Source: Glycocaulis sp051859565
Lineage (GTDB): Bacteria; Pseudomonadota; Alphaproteobacteria; Caulobacterales; Maricaulaceae
Assembly (NCBI RefSeq): GCF_051859565.1
Contig: NZ_JBHYFK010000011.1
Coordinates: 1 to 28,961, forward strand
Direction: 5' to 3'
DNA: 28,961 nt
Each line of letters starts with the position of its first letter. The first letter of the stretch is position 1. The notes beneath the pieces are model-generated. The model ran no database searches. It was not told the DNA's origin and saw only the letters and a program-made list of their open reading frames with translations. Of this stretch, positions 16,071 through 21,705 are shown piece by piece. The translations under genes and the position numbers were made by a program.

Positions 16071-16796
16071 ATGAAACATCTCATCAGCTCACGCTACCGC
16101 GCATACAGCTTGGCCGCGCTTCTGGCGGCATCTGCCTCTCCGCTCGCCCTGGCACCGTCCGCCCAGGCACAAGAGGCCATCACCATCGAAGCGAACGTCG
16201 CTCTGGTCAGCGATTACCGCTTCCGTGGCATCTCGCTTTCGGACCGCGACCCCGCCATTCAGGGCGGCTTTGACATCAGCTTTGCCAATGGCTTCTACGT
16301 TGGCACCTGGGCTTCCAGTATCGAGCCGGTGGGCAATTCCGAACTGGAACTGGACCTGTATGCCGGGTTCGCCTTTGAAGCGGCCGGCGCCGAATTTGAC
16401 GTCGGTGCGCTCGTCTACACCTATCCGGGCGAGTCCGACGTGCATTACTGGGAGTTCTATGGATCGGTCGCGTTTACGACCGGGGCCTTGGAGTCCACCT
16501 TCGGTGTGGCCTACGCGCCTGAGCAGGACAATATCGGCGGAGATGACAATCTCTACCTCTATTACGATGCCAGCTATCCCTTGGGCGATAGCGGCCTCAG
16601 CCTGATCGGCGGCATCGGCTATGAGACGGGCGCTTTCGGGGACCCGGACGGCGATGGCGATGACAAGTGGAACTGGTCGCTGGGACTGGCATGGAGCGCC
16701 CTCGGAGTGGACTGGTCACTGGCCTATATCGACACGTCCGAGAGCCTGAGCGAGGGTAACTCGACGGCAGTTCTGACTATTTCCAAGGCCTTCTAG
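16071..16796 (+). CDS. TorF family putative porin (outer-membrane beta-barrel)
   Basis: A 241-residue protein with signal peptide about residues 1-34 (cleavage after AQA). The mature part shows alternating beta strands, begins with ANVALVSDYRFRGISLSD, the signature of the TorF/TIGR02001 putative-porin family, and ends in a terminal Phe as outer-membrane barrels do. Its strands are Asp/Glu- and aromatic-rich. The family is often encoded next to PII and Amt genes and is thought to act in nitrogen acquisition; here it follows amt directly. The start is ATG 16071, with AAGGGGATTA upstream similar to that before amt. A strong hairpin terminator lies 27 bases after the stop. Confidence 0.85.
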   Translation: MKHLISSRYRAYSLAALLAASASPLALAPSAQAQEAITIEANVALVSDYRFRGISLSDRDPAIQGGFDISFANGFYVGTWASSIEPVGNSELELDLYAGFAFEAAGAEFDVGALVYTYPGESDVHYWEFYGSVAFTTGALESTFGVAYAPEQDNIGGDDNLYLYYDASYPLGDSGLSLIGGIGYETGAFGDPDGDGDDKWNWSLGLAWSALGVDWSLAYIDTSESLSEGNSTAVLTISKAF

Positions 16797-16822
16797 CGCT
16801 TTAGCGGAATGCAGAAAATGCG

Positions 16823-16850
16823 AAGGGCGCAGCTTTGCGGCTGCGCCCTT
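16823..16850. terminator. Bidirectional hairpin between porin and flagellin 1
   Basis: AAGGGCGCAGC and GCTGCGCCCTT form an 11-base-pair stem with the loop TTTGCG. A short T-containing tail follows on both strands. It lies between convergent genes and probably serves both. Confidence 0.85.
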
Positions 16851-16873
16851 TATTCGTCCCCCTCGGACGAAAC

Positions 16874-17707
16874 CTATCGTCCGAAGAGCGACAGGATGAT
16901 CTGCGGTTCGGAGTTGGCGATCGAGAGGGCCTGGACACCGAGCTGCTGCTTCACCTGCAGGGCGGTCAGCTGCGCGCTCTCACGTGCAAGATCGGCATCT
17001 ACCAGATTGCCGACACCGGCGGTGAGACTGTCACTGAGTTTGCCGATAAAGGTCCGGTGTGCCTCCATCTTCTTCAGGTCAGAGCCGAGCCGTGCCAGCG
17101 CAGCGTTCACATTATCAAGGCTGGCATTGACGAACGAGACGGCGCTCGCCGCCAGCGTGACTGTACCGAGGCTGGCAGTGGCAGACAGGGTCATGATCGC
17201 CCCAGAGAAGCTCATATCCTGTGTGTTCAGCGTGACCGAACGGGCGGCGTCCGCGTCCGCCAGGAAGGCGATGCCCCCAGGGATCGTACCGTTGAGCATG
17301 TTCGCGCCGTCAAAGTCGGCATTCTGCAGAATGACCTGGATCTGGTTGATCAACGCCTTGAAATCGCTGTCATAGGCAGCACGCGAGAAGCTGTCGATGG
17401 AAGCGTCCATCGCGGCCGTGGCTTTTTCGCGCATCTCGATGAGAAGATCCGAGATCGCCTCGCCGGCCGCTATGGCCACATCGCCAATGGACACCGCACG
17501 GTCCAGCGACGTCTTGACCGATCCGAGCGCGCCAATATCAGCACGCATGGACTGGGCCACCGCAAACACCGAAGAATTGTCTTTTGCGCCCGCAATCTTC
17601 AGGCCGGTATTGATCCGGTTCTGGGTGGTCTGCAGATCCTGGTTGGTCTTGTTCAGGTTCTGCAATGCGAGCATCGCGGATACATTTGTCTGGACGCTTA
17701 GCGCCAT
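16874..17707 (-). CDS. Flagellin 1
   Basis: A 277-residue short flagellin of the Caulobacter type. The conserved N-terminal D0/D1 helix (NTNVSAMLALQNLNKTNQDL...QNRINTGLKIAGAKDNSS) and C-terminal helix (GVGNLVDADLARESAQLTALQVKQ...ALSIANSEPQIILSLFGR) are complete, with a small variable centre. It is the most divergent of the three: it lacks the KDNGGIYAIAQ sequence of the others (KDNSSVFAVAQ instead) and the FNGLNLIDG-type loop (FDGANMLNG). ATG 17705-17707 follows GGGAGA; 23 residues encoded upstream are not flagellin. It is exported by the flagellar type III system and polymerised into the filament. It has its own sigma-54 promoter. Confidence 0.95.
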   Translation of the reverse strand: MALSVQTNVSAMLALQNLNKTNQDLQTTQNRINTGLKIAGAKDNSSVFAVAQSMRADIGALGSVKTSLDRAVSIGDVAIAAGEAISDLLIEMREKATAAMDASIDSFSRAAYDSDFKALINQIQVILQNADFDGANMLNGTIPGGIAFLADADAARSVTLNTQDMSFSGAIMTLSATASLGTVTLAASAVSFVNASLDNVNAALARLGSDLKKMEAHRTFIGKLSDSLTAGVGNLVDADLARESAQLTALQVKQQLGVQALSIANSEPQIILSLFGR

Positions 17708-17759
17708 CGGTCTTCTCCCAGAGTCCCGCCGCCTTTTGGCAGCCCTTCGCGCTGGACCG

Positions 17760-17775
17760 AGCAAGAGCGGGGCCA
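17760..17775 (-). promoter_or_regulatory. Sigma-54 promoter of flagellin 1
   Basis: The minus strand reads TGGCCCCGCTCTTGCT, with GG and GC ten bases apart and TTGC at -12. The predicted start is near 17749, 42 bases before the ATG. The core differs by one base from that of flagellin 2. Confidence 0.85.
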
Positions 17776-17832
17776 TCAGGGTGAATCTGAGATTAGATCA
17801 ATATATTCAGTGCGTTTGCCGGAATCAAAAAT

Positions 17833-17864
17833 GCCTTCGCCGGGCCAGCGGGCCGAGCGAAGGC
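17833..17864 (-). terminator. Rho-independent terminator after flaG
   Basis: On the minus strand GCCTTCGC pairs with GCGAAGGC (eight base pairs) and is followed by ATTTTTGATT. It lies 50 bases downstream of the flaG stop. Confidence 0.75.
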
Positions 17865-17880
17865 AAAAATTCCCTGCCTG

Positions 17881-17903
17881 TGCCGGTCAAAATCTGCCGG
17901 GCA
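17881..17903 (-). promoter_or_regulatory. Upstream activator element (ftr-like) of flagellin 1
   Basis: GCCGGTCAAAATCTGCCGG lies about 110-130 bases upstream of the sigma-54 core. Nearly the same sequence, CCGGTCAAATCTGCCGG, lies upstream of flagellin 3. It resembles Caulobacter ftr sites bound by FlbD. It sits between the flaG stop and the flaG terminator. Confidence 0.55.
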
Positions 17904-17913
17904 GGCGATGTGG

Positions 17914-18288
17914 TCAGGCCGTTTCGTTTATCAGGCCGCCGGTCTCGTTTTTCAGGAAGGAGACAAGGTCACCGAAGCTTTCAGGCGGCCAACGGCGCAG
18001 CGTTTCGCCCGTGTCAGGGTCCATGAGCTTGTAGATGAAGCGGCCGGCCTTGTCCTCGTCCCGCTCGATCTGCAGACGGGTCCGCCCGGTCGCGCTTAGC
18101 TGGGCGCGCATCTCTTCAATGGCCTCGCTCTGGCGCAGAGTGTCACGGGCATCGGGGTTGGGCTGGCGTGCGCCCTGCTCCACGGGCTGGACCACGTTGA
18201 CCGCCGCGCTGACAGGGGCGGCGCTCATGGCGATGCCTGTGACCGGCACAACGAGCTCTCGCCCGGATATGGCTGTAATAGCGTTCAT
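17914..18288 (-). CDS. flaG: FlaG family flagellar protein
   Basis: A 124-residue protein. The N-terminal half (residues 1-60) is low-complexity and disordered. The C-terminal half is the compact FlaG domain: RTRLQIERDEDKAGRFIYKL, DPDTGETLRRWPPES, then FGDLVSFLKNETGGLI. FlaG proteins are linked to flagellar filament assembly or length; their precise action is unsettled. ATG 18288 has AGGTGA upstream. It lies between flagellins 1 and 2 on the same strand, with its own terminator downstream. Confidence 0.88.
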   Translation of the reverse strand: MNAITAISGRELVVPVTGIAMSAAPVSAAVNVVQPVEQGARQPNPDARDTLRQSEAIEEMRAQLSATGRTRLQIERDEDKAGRFIYKLMDPDTGETLRRWPPESFGDLVSFLKNETGGLINETA

Positions 18289-18394
18289 AACGTCACCTGG
18301 CTGGCGCTCCTATATTCACGCGCCCCCACTTCCCCTTAAAAAGTCCAATCCCTTTCAACGCCCGAAGGGCCAAAGTCCCCTTGAAAAAGAAAGC

Positions 18395-18427
18395 GGCGGA
18401 GGCAGAACCCCACGTAATGCCCCCGCC
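18395..18427 (-). terminator. Rho-independent terminator of flagellin 2
   Basis: Minus-strand arms GGCGGGGGCA and TGCCTCCGCC (one mismatch) are followed by CTTTCTTTTTC. It begins 18 bases after the flagellin 2 stop. Confidence 0.8.
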
Positions 18428-18445
18428 ACTCTCCCCACCACTAAC

Positions 18446-19273
18446 CTAGCGGAAGAAGCCCAGCACCGTGGACGGTGCGGAGTTGGCGATCGACAGCGCC
18501 TGGATGCCAAGCTGCTGCTTGACCTGCAGGGACTGCAGACGGGCCGATTCCTTCGCGAGATCGGCGTCAACAAGGTTGCCGATACCTTTTTCAAGGCTGT
18601 CGGACAGCTTGCTCACGAACGTTTTGTGGATTTCCAGAGACTTTGAGCCCGTACCCAGACGCGACAGCGCCGAGTTCAGGTTGGTCAGGGCCGACTCGAT
18701 AGCCGTCACAGCTGCACTCGCGTCGGACTGGGTCGCGATATCCGTACCACCGGACAGGCCGAGAATGGTGCCGGACAGCGACATGTCTTCGTCGGTCACG
18801 CTGATCGTGTTGGTGCCCTTGGCATTGGCCAGAGCCGAAATGCCGCCAGAGGACGAACCATCGATCAGGTTCGTGCCGTTGAACTCGGCGTTTTCGACGA
18901 TCGTCGAGATCTGGTCACGCAGAGCCTTGAAGTCTTCGTTCAGAGCCGTACGCGACGCACTGTCCAGCGACACGTCCGAAGCGGCCAGCGCCTTTTCTTT
19001 CATCTCGATCAGAAGATCAGAGATGGCGTCACCGGCGGCCAGGGCCACGTCGACAGTAGAAATGGCAAGATCGAGGGAGTTGGTGACAGCCCGCAGGCCG
19101 CCGACTTCCGCCCGCATGTTCTGGGCGATGGCGTAGATGCCGCCATTGTCCTTGGCAGACGAAACAGCCAGACCCGTGTTGATACGGTTCTGGACGGTTT
19201 GCAGCTGCGAGTTGGTTTTGTTGAGGTTTTGCAGGGCGACCATTGCGCCCGCATTGGTATTTACACTAGCCAT
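18446..19273 (-). CDS. Flagellin 2
   Basis: A 275-residue flagellin. N-terminal NTNAGAMVALQNLNKTNSQL...KDNGGIYAIAQNMR and C-terminal FVSKLSDSLEKGIGNLVDADLAKESARLQSLQVKQ...SIANSAPSTVLGFFR are complete. The middle, with FNGTNLIDGSSSGGISALANA, is closely similar to flagellin 3, so the two are recent paralogues. ATG 19271-19273 follows AAGGAG; the 30 upstream residues of the open frame cover the promoter and are not coding. Serines and threonines in the central loop are candidates for glycosylation by the TPR-glycosyltransferase encoded nearby. Confidence 0.96.
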   Translation of the reverse strand: MASVNTNAGAMVALQNLNKTNSQLQTVQNRINTGLAVSSAKDNGGIYAIAQNMRAEVGGLRAVTNSLDLAISTVDVALAAGDAISDLLIEMKEKALAASDVSLDSASRTALNEDFKALRDQISTIVENAEFNGTNLIDGSSSGGISALANAKGTNTISVTDEDMSLSGTILGLSGGTDIATQSDASAAVTAIESALTNLNSALSRLGTGSKSLEIHKTFVSKLSDSLEKGIGNLVDADLAKESARLQSLQVKQQLGIQALSIANSAPSTVLGFFR

Positions 19274-19346
19274 TTCTTGGCTCCTTTCACGTTCTATGGT
19301 GTGACGCGCGTTTTGCGTGCCAGGTCTTCTGACCCGTACGCTCCCC

Positions 19347-19362
19347 AGCAAGGGCGGGGCCA
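19347..19362 (-). promoter_or_regulatory. Sigma-54 promoter of flagellin 2
   Basis: The minus strand reads TGGCCCCGCCCTTGCT, near consensus with GG-N10-GC spacing. The predicted start is near 19336, 63 bases before the ATG. A poorer alternative, TGGCACGCAAAACGCG, lies at 19307-19322. Confidence 0.82.
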
Positions 19363-19447
19363 AGTCGAACCACTTTCTCCGTGAAGTCTGAATTTCAAAT
19401 AGGTTTCAGTGGCTTGGCTCACGCACCAAAAAAGCCGCCTCAACGGC

Positions 19448-19518
19448 ACCCGGCAGTTTTTGCCCGGTAAGCACGCATTTACCCGGCAGATATTGCCCAG
19501 GCGGCACTTCTTGCCGGT
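19448..19518 (-). promoter_or_regulatory. Cluster of three ftr-like activator elements of flagellin 2
   Basis: CCCGGCAGTTTTTGCCCGG (19449-19467), CCCGGCAGATATTGCCCAGG (19482-19501) and CGGCACTTCTTGCCGG (19502-19517) are three imperfect palindromes of the form GGCA-N5-6-TGCC. They lie roughly 87-155 bases upstream of the sigma-54 core, a normal enhancer distance. Confidence 0.55.
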
Positions 19519-19556
19519 TTCCGAATCAATAATTTTTGTTGAAATTCAACGATTTG

Positions 19557-19571
19557 CTAACAGACTCTTAA
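19557..19571. promoter_or_regulatory. CtrA-box-like sequence upstream of flagellin 2
   Basis: CTAA-CAGACTC-TTAA matches seven of eight fixed bases of TTAA-N7-TTAA. It resembles the box at 21636-21650 (TTAG-CAGCTTC-TTAA), including part of the spacer. Confidence 0.4.
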
Positions 19572-19592
19572 CGCCGCGCCTGACCAGAAAAA

Positions 19593-19616
19593 GGGGCCGC
19601 CCCGAAGGACGGCCCC
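19593..19616 (-). terminator. Rho-independent terminator of flagellin 3
   Basis: On the minus strand GGGGCCGTCC-TTCG-GGGCGGCCCC forms a ten-pair stem with a UUCG loop, followed by TTTTTC. It starts 12 bases after the flagellin 3 stop. Confidence 0.92.
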
Positions 19617-19628
19617 GCCATTCTGCCC

Positions 19629-20459
19629 TTACCGGAAGAAGCTGAGTACGGATTGCGGCGCAGAATTCGCAATCGACAGGGCCTGGATGCCAAGCTGCTG
19701 CTTGACCTGCAGGGACTGAAGCTTTGCGGACTCTTTTGCCATGTCCGCATCGACAAGATTGCCGATACCGCTTTCCAGAGCGTCAGAGAGTTTTGTGACG
19801 AACGTCTGATGGATCTCCAGCGCCTTTGATTTGGTGCCCAGACGCGCGAGCGCGCTGTTCACATTCTCCAGCGAAGTGGCGATCTGCGAGGCGATGTCGG
19901 AAGCGGCGGTGGCCGTGCCAAACGAAGCGGTCGAAGTCAGCGTCACGATGGTGCCGGACAGAGAGAGGTTCTCCGTGCCGACCGTGATCGTCTTCGAGCC
20001 GTCCGCATTGGCAAGGGCAATGAAGCCGTTCGTTGCACTGCCATCGATCAGGTTGAGGCCATTGAACTCGGCATTCTCGACGATTGTCGCGATCTGGTCG
20101 CGCAATGCCTTGAAGTCCTCGTTCAGAGCAACCCGGCTTGGCGTATCAAGCGACGTATCGCCGGCGGCCAGAGCCTTTTCCTTCATTTCGATAAGCAGAT
20201 CAGAAATCGCCTCACCCGCGGCCAGCGTGACATCCGTCGTCGAGATGCCGCGGTTCAGACTGTCCTGAACGACACCATACGCGCTCACATCCGACCGCAT
20301 ACGCTGGGCAATGGCGTAGATGCCGCCATTATCCTTCGCGTTTGCGACCTGCAGTCCGGTATTGATCCGGTTTTGCGTGGTTTGCAGTTGCATATTGGTC
20401 TTGTTCAGGTTCTGCAGGGCCACCATGGCCCCATAGTTCGTGTTCACAGAATTGGTCAT
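19629..20459 (-). CDS. Flagellin 3
   Basis: A 276-residue flagellin with complete N-terminal (NTNYGAMVALQNLNKTNMQL...KDNGGIYAIAQRMR) and C-terminal (GIGNLVDADMAKESAKLQSLQVKQ...SIANSAPQSVLSFFR) helices. FNGLNLIDGSATNGFIALANADGS in the middle parallels flagellin 2. ATG 20457-20459 follows GGAGG with nine bases of spacing. It lies downstream of flaF but has its own sigma-54 promoter and terminator, so it is a separate transcription unit. Three flagellins of almost equal length suggest a multi-flagellin filament of the Caulobacter kind, with the paralogues differing in timing or position. Confidence 0.96.
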   Translation of the reverse strand: MTNSVNTNYGAMVALQNLNKTNMQLQTTQNRINTGLQVANAKDNGGIYAIAQRMRSDVSAYGVVQDSLNRGISTTDVTLAAGEAISDLLIEMKEKALAAGDTSLDTPSRVALNEDFKALRDQIATIVENAEFNGLNLIDGSATNGFIALANADGSKTITVGTENLSLSGTIVTLTSTASFGTATAASDIASQIATSLENVNSALARLGTKSKALEIHQTFVTKLSDALESGIGNLVDADMAKESAKLQSLQVKQQLGIQALSIANSAPQSVLSFFR

Positions 20460-20516
20460 TGTGGGGTTCCTCCATTCTGGAAGTGGGTAAGGGACGTTTT
20501 GTCCTGCTGCGCCACG

Positions 20517-20532
20517 CGCAAACCCCATGCCG
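20517..20532 (-). promoter_or_regulatory. Sigma-54 promoter of flagellin 3
   Basis: The minus strand reads CGGCATGGGGTTTGCG: GG and GC are ten bases apart, with TTTGC at -12; the leading T of the consensus is C. The predicted start is near 20506, 47 bases before the ATG. It is slightly weaker than those of flagellins 1 and 2. Confidence 0.72.
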
Positions 20533-20607
20533 GTTCGGCGCCTTACGCCGCCCTCGCAGGCCTATGATTTCTATGTGGAATTATTCTGCCCGGCGGACAG
20601 CTCGCCC

Positions 20608-20657
20608 TGCCCGGTCAAATCTGCCGGACGCGTTTGGCCTGACCGGCAAAAAGCGCC
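20608..20657 (-). promoter_or_regulatory. ftr-like activator elements of flagellin 3
   Basis: CCGGTCAAATCTGCCGG (20611-20627) is almost identical to the element upstream of flagellin 1. A second one, ACCGGCAAAAAGCGCCG (20642-20658), resembles the Caulobacter ftr consensus. They lie about 80-125 bases upstream of the sigma-54 core. Confidence 0.55.
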
Positions 20658-20681
20658 GCTCCGGCAGCCGGGCACAAAAAA

Positions 20682-20701
20682 GGCCGGACAGGGGTCCGGC
20701 C
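20682..20701 (-). terminator. Rho-independent terminator of flbT-flaF
   Basis: GGCCGGAC and GTCCGGCC form an eight-pair perfect stem with a four-base loop; on the minus strand it is followed by TTTTTTGTG. It begins 27 bases after the flaF stop. Confidence 0.92.
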
Positions 20702-20727
20702 TCACTGCTCGCCATGCCGTCCGGGCA

Positions 20728-21102
20728 TCACGCCGCGCTGGCGGCACCCTGTCCCTGGGGCGCGAGCCCCTGCATGATGGTGCGGTTGATCTCGATGAGA
20801 GTATCCACCGCGTCATTGTCGCGTATCGCGTCGCTGGTCTGGCGCGAGACAAAGATGGACAGCGAAATGATCGCGGCCCGCAGCGATTCCGGCAGCTTGT
20901 TGTCCTCACTGGAACAATCGGCGGCAAACGCCGTCCACATCCGGCGGTTCCAGTCCAGCGCGTCGGCGCGTTTTGACAGCTCCGCTGCCCCGCACTCACG
21001 CGCAGCCAGCAGCGCGCGCGTCACCTGGCCGAACAGCCGGTATTCTGCCGACCGGGGATCTTCAGTGCGCGCAGCAGCGGTCTGGTAGGCTTGGTAAGAC
21101 AT
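20728..21102 (-). CDS. flaF: Flagellar biosynthesis regulator FlaF
   Basis: A 124-residue helical cytoplasmic protein. SYQAYQTAAARTEDPRSAEYRLFGQVTRAL at the N-terminus, DWNRRMWTAFAADC in the middle and the LPESLRAAIISLSIFVSRQT segment are characteristic of FlaF. In Caulobacter, FlaF promotes flagellin translation and secretion in opposition to FlbT. ATG 21100-21102 lies eight bases after the flbT stop; the 44 upstream residues of the open frame are flbT in another frame. flbT-flaF forms a two-gene operon ended by a strong terminator. Confidence 0.93.
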   Translation of the reverse strand: MSYQAYQTAAARTEDPRSAEYRLFGQVTRALLAARECGAAELSKRADALDWNRRMWTAFAADCSSEDNKLPESLRAAIISLSIFVSRQTSDAIRDNDAVDTLIEINRTIMQGLAPQGQGAASAA

Positions 21103-21110
21103 GAAACGGT

Positions 21111-21521
21111 CTACCCCTTCGCGGCGGCCGGCGTGCGGCCCGTGCGTTGATCTTCGTAAGTGATGAGCTTGCGGCAGCGGATGAGCGCCTTGTAGAAATC
21201 CCCCGCCATCACATCGCGGCTGACCGATACGCAATCTGCCAGCACTTCGGGGTTGGTCAGCGCGTTCATGAACTCGGTCATGCGCAGGACGAACTGGTCA
21301 TAAACCGCGCCCTCGGCCCGCCCCTCCAGATACATCATCATCACCGGGAAATAGATGCGCCGTGCAGGGCTGTCGGCCTCATGCTCCTGCATGATGTCCT
21401 TTTCACGCAGCACCGACGCCTTGTTCTGGAGAACCAGCGTCGCGCGCCGGTCGCCGTTCTCGACAACAGCGCCGTTAAGCACGAATTTCTCGCCCGGCTT
21501 CAAGGACAATTTGAGCGGCAT
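21111..21521 (-). CDS. flbT: Flagellin translation repressor FlbT
   Basis: A 136-residue protein of normal FlbT length. PLKLSLKPGEKFVLNGAVVENGDRR at the N-terminus and the DIMQEHEADSPARRIYFPVMMMYL block are diagnostic. In Caulobacter, FlbT binds flagellin mRNA in the 5' leader and destabilises it until hook assembly is complete. The start ATG 21521 follows AAGGGGG. It is first in the flbT-flaF operon and divergent from the TPR-glycosyltransferase gene, with 184 bases between them containing a CtrA-box-like sequence. Confidence 0.95.
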   Translation of the reverse strand: MPLKLSLKPGEKFVLNGAVVENGDRRATLVLQNKASVLREKDIMQEHEADSPARRIYFPVMMMYLEGRAEGAVYDQFVLRMTEFMNALTNPEVLADCVSVSRDVMAGDFYKALIRCRKLITYEDQRTGRTPAAAKG

Positions 21522-21635
21522 GGATGGGCCCCCTTAACAGATCATGCAGATGTGCATCCCCCGTTGATAGCGATGTTCTGCAAACGGGGTGAAGAAACCG
21601 TTGCGCACGCCACACAAACTGCACATCGCCAATCG

Positions 21636-21650
21636 TTAGCAGCTTCTTAA
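21636..21650. promoter_or_regulatory. CtrA-box-like sequence between flbT and the TPR-glycosyltransferase
   Basis: TTAG-CAGCTTC-TTAA matches seven of eight fixed bases of the CtrA consensus TTAA-N7-TTAA. It sits 56 bases before the TPR-glycosyltransferase start and 115 bases before flbT, suitable for either promoter. Confidence 0.45.
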
Positions 21651-21705
21651 TCGAAGCAGGCCTGTTTCGTTCAGACCTATTTGATTCAGCCGGCAGGACG
21701 CGACC

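Larger units (their letters stand above)
19274..19628 (-). other. Regulatory spacer between flagellins 3 and 2
   Basis: The 355 bases contain no gene. From left to right they hold the flagellin 2 leader, its sigma-54 core, three GGCA...TGCC elements, an AT-rich patch (about 19520-19560), a CtrA-box-like sequence and the flagellin 3 terminator. Confidence 0.8.

Noticed and set aside
19307..19322. TGGCACGCAAAACGCG as a sigma-54 promoter for flagellin 2
   Set aside because: It has GG-N10-GC spacing but lacks the TTGC at -12; a much better core lies at 19347-19362 and matches that of flagellin 1.
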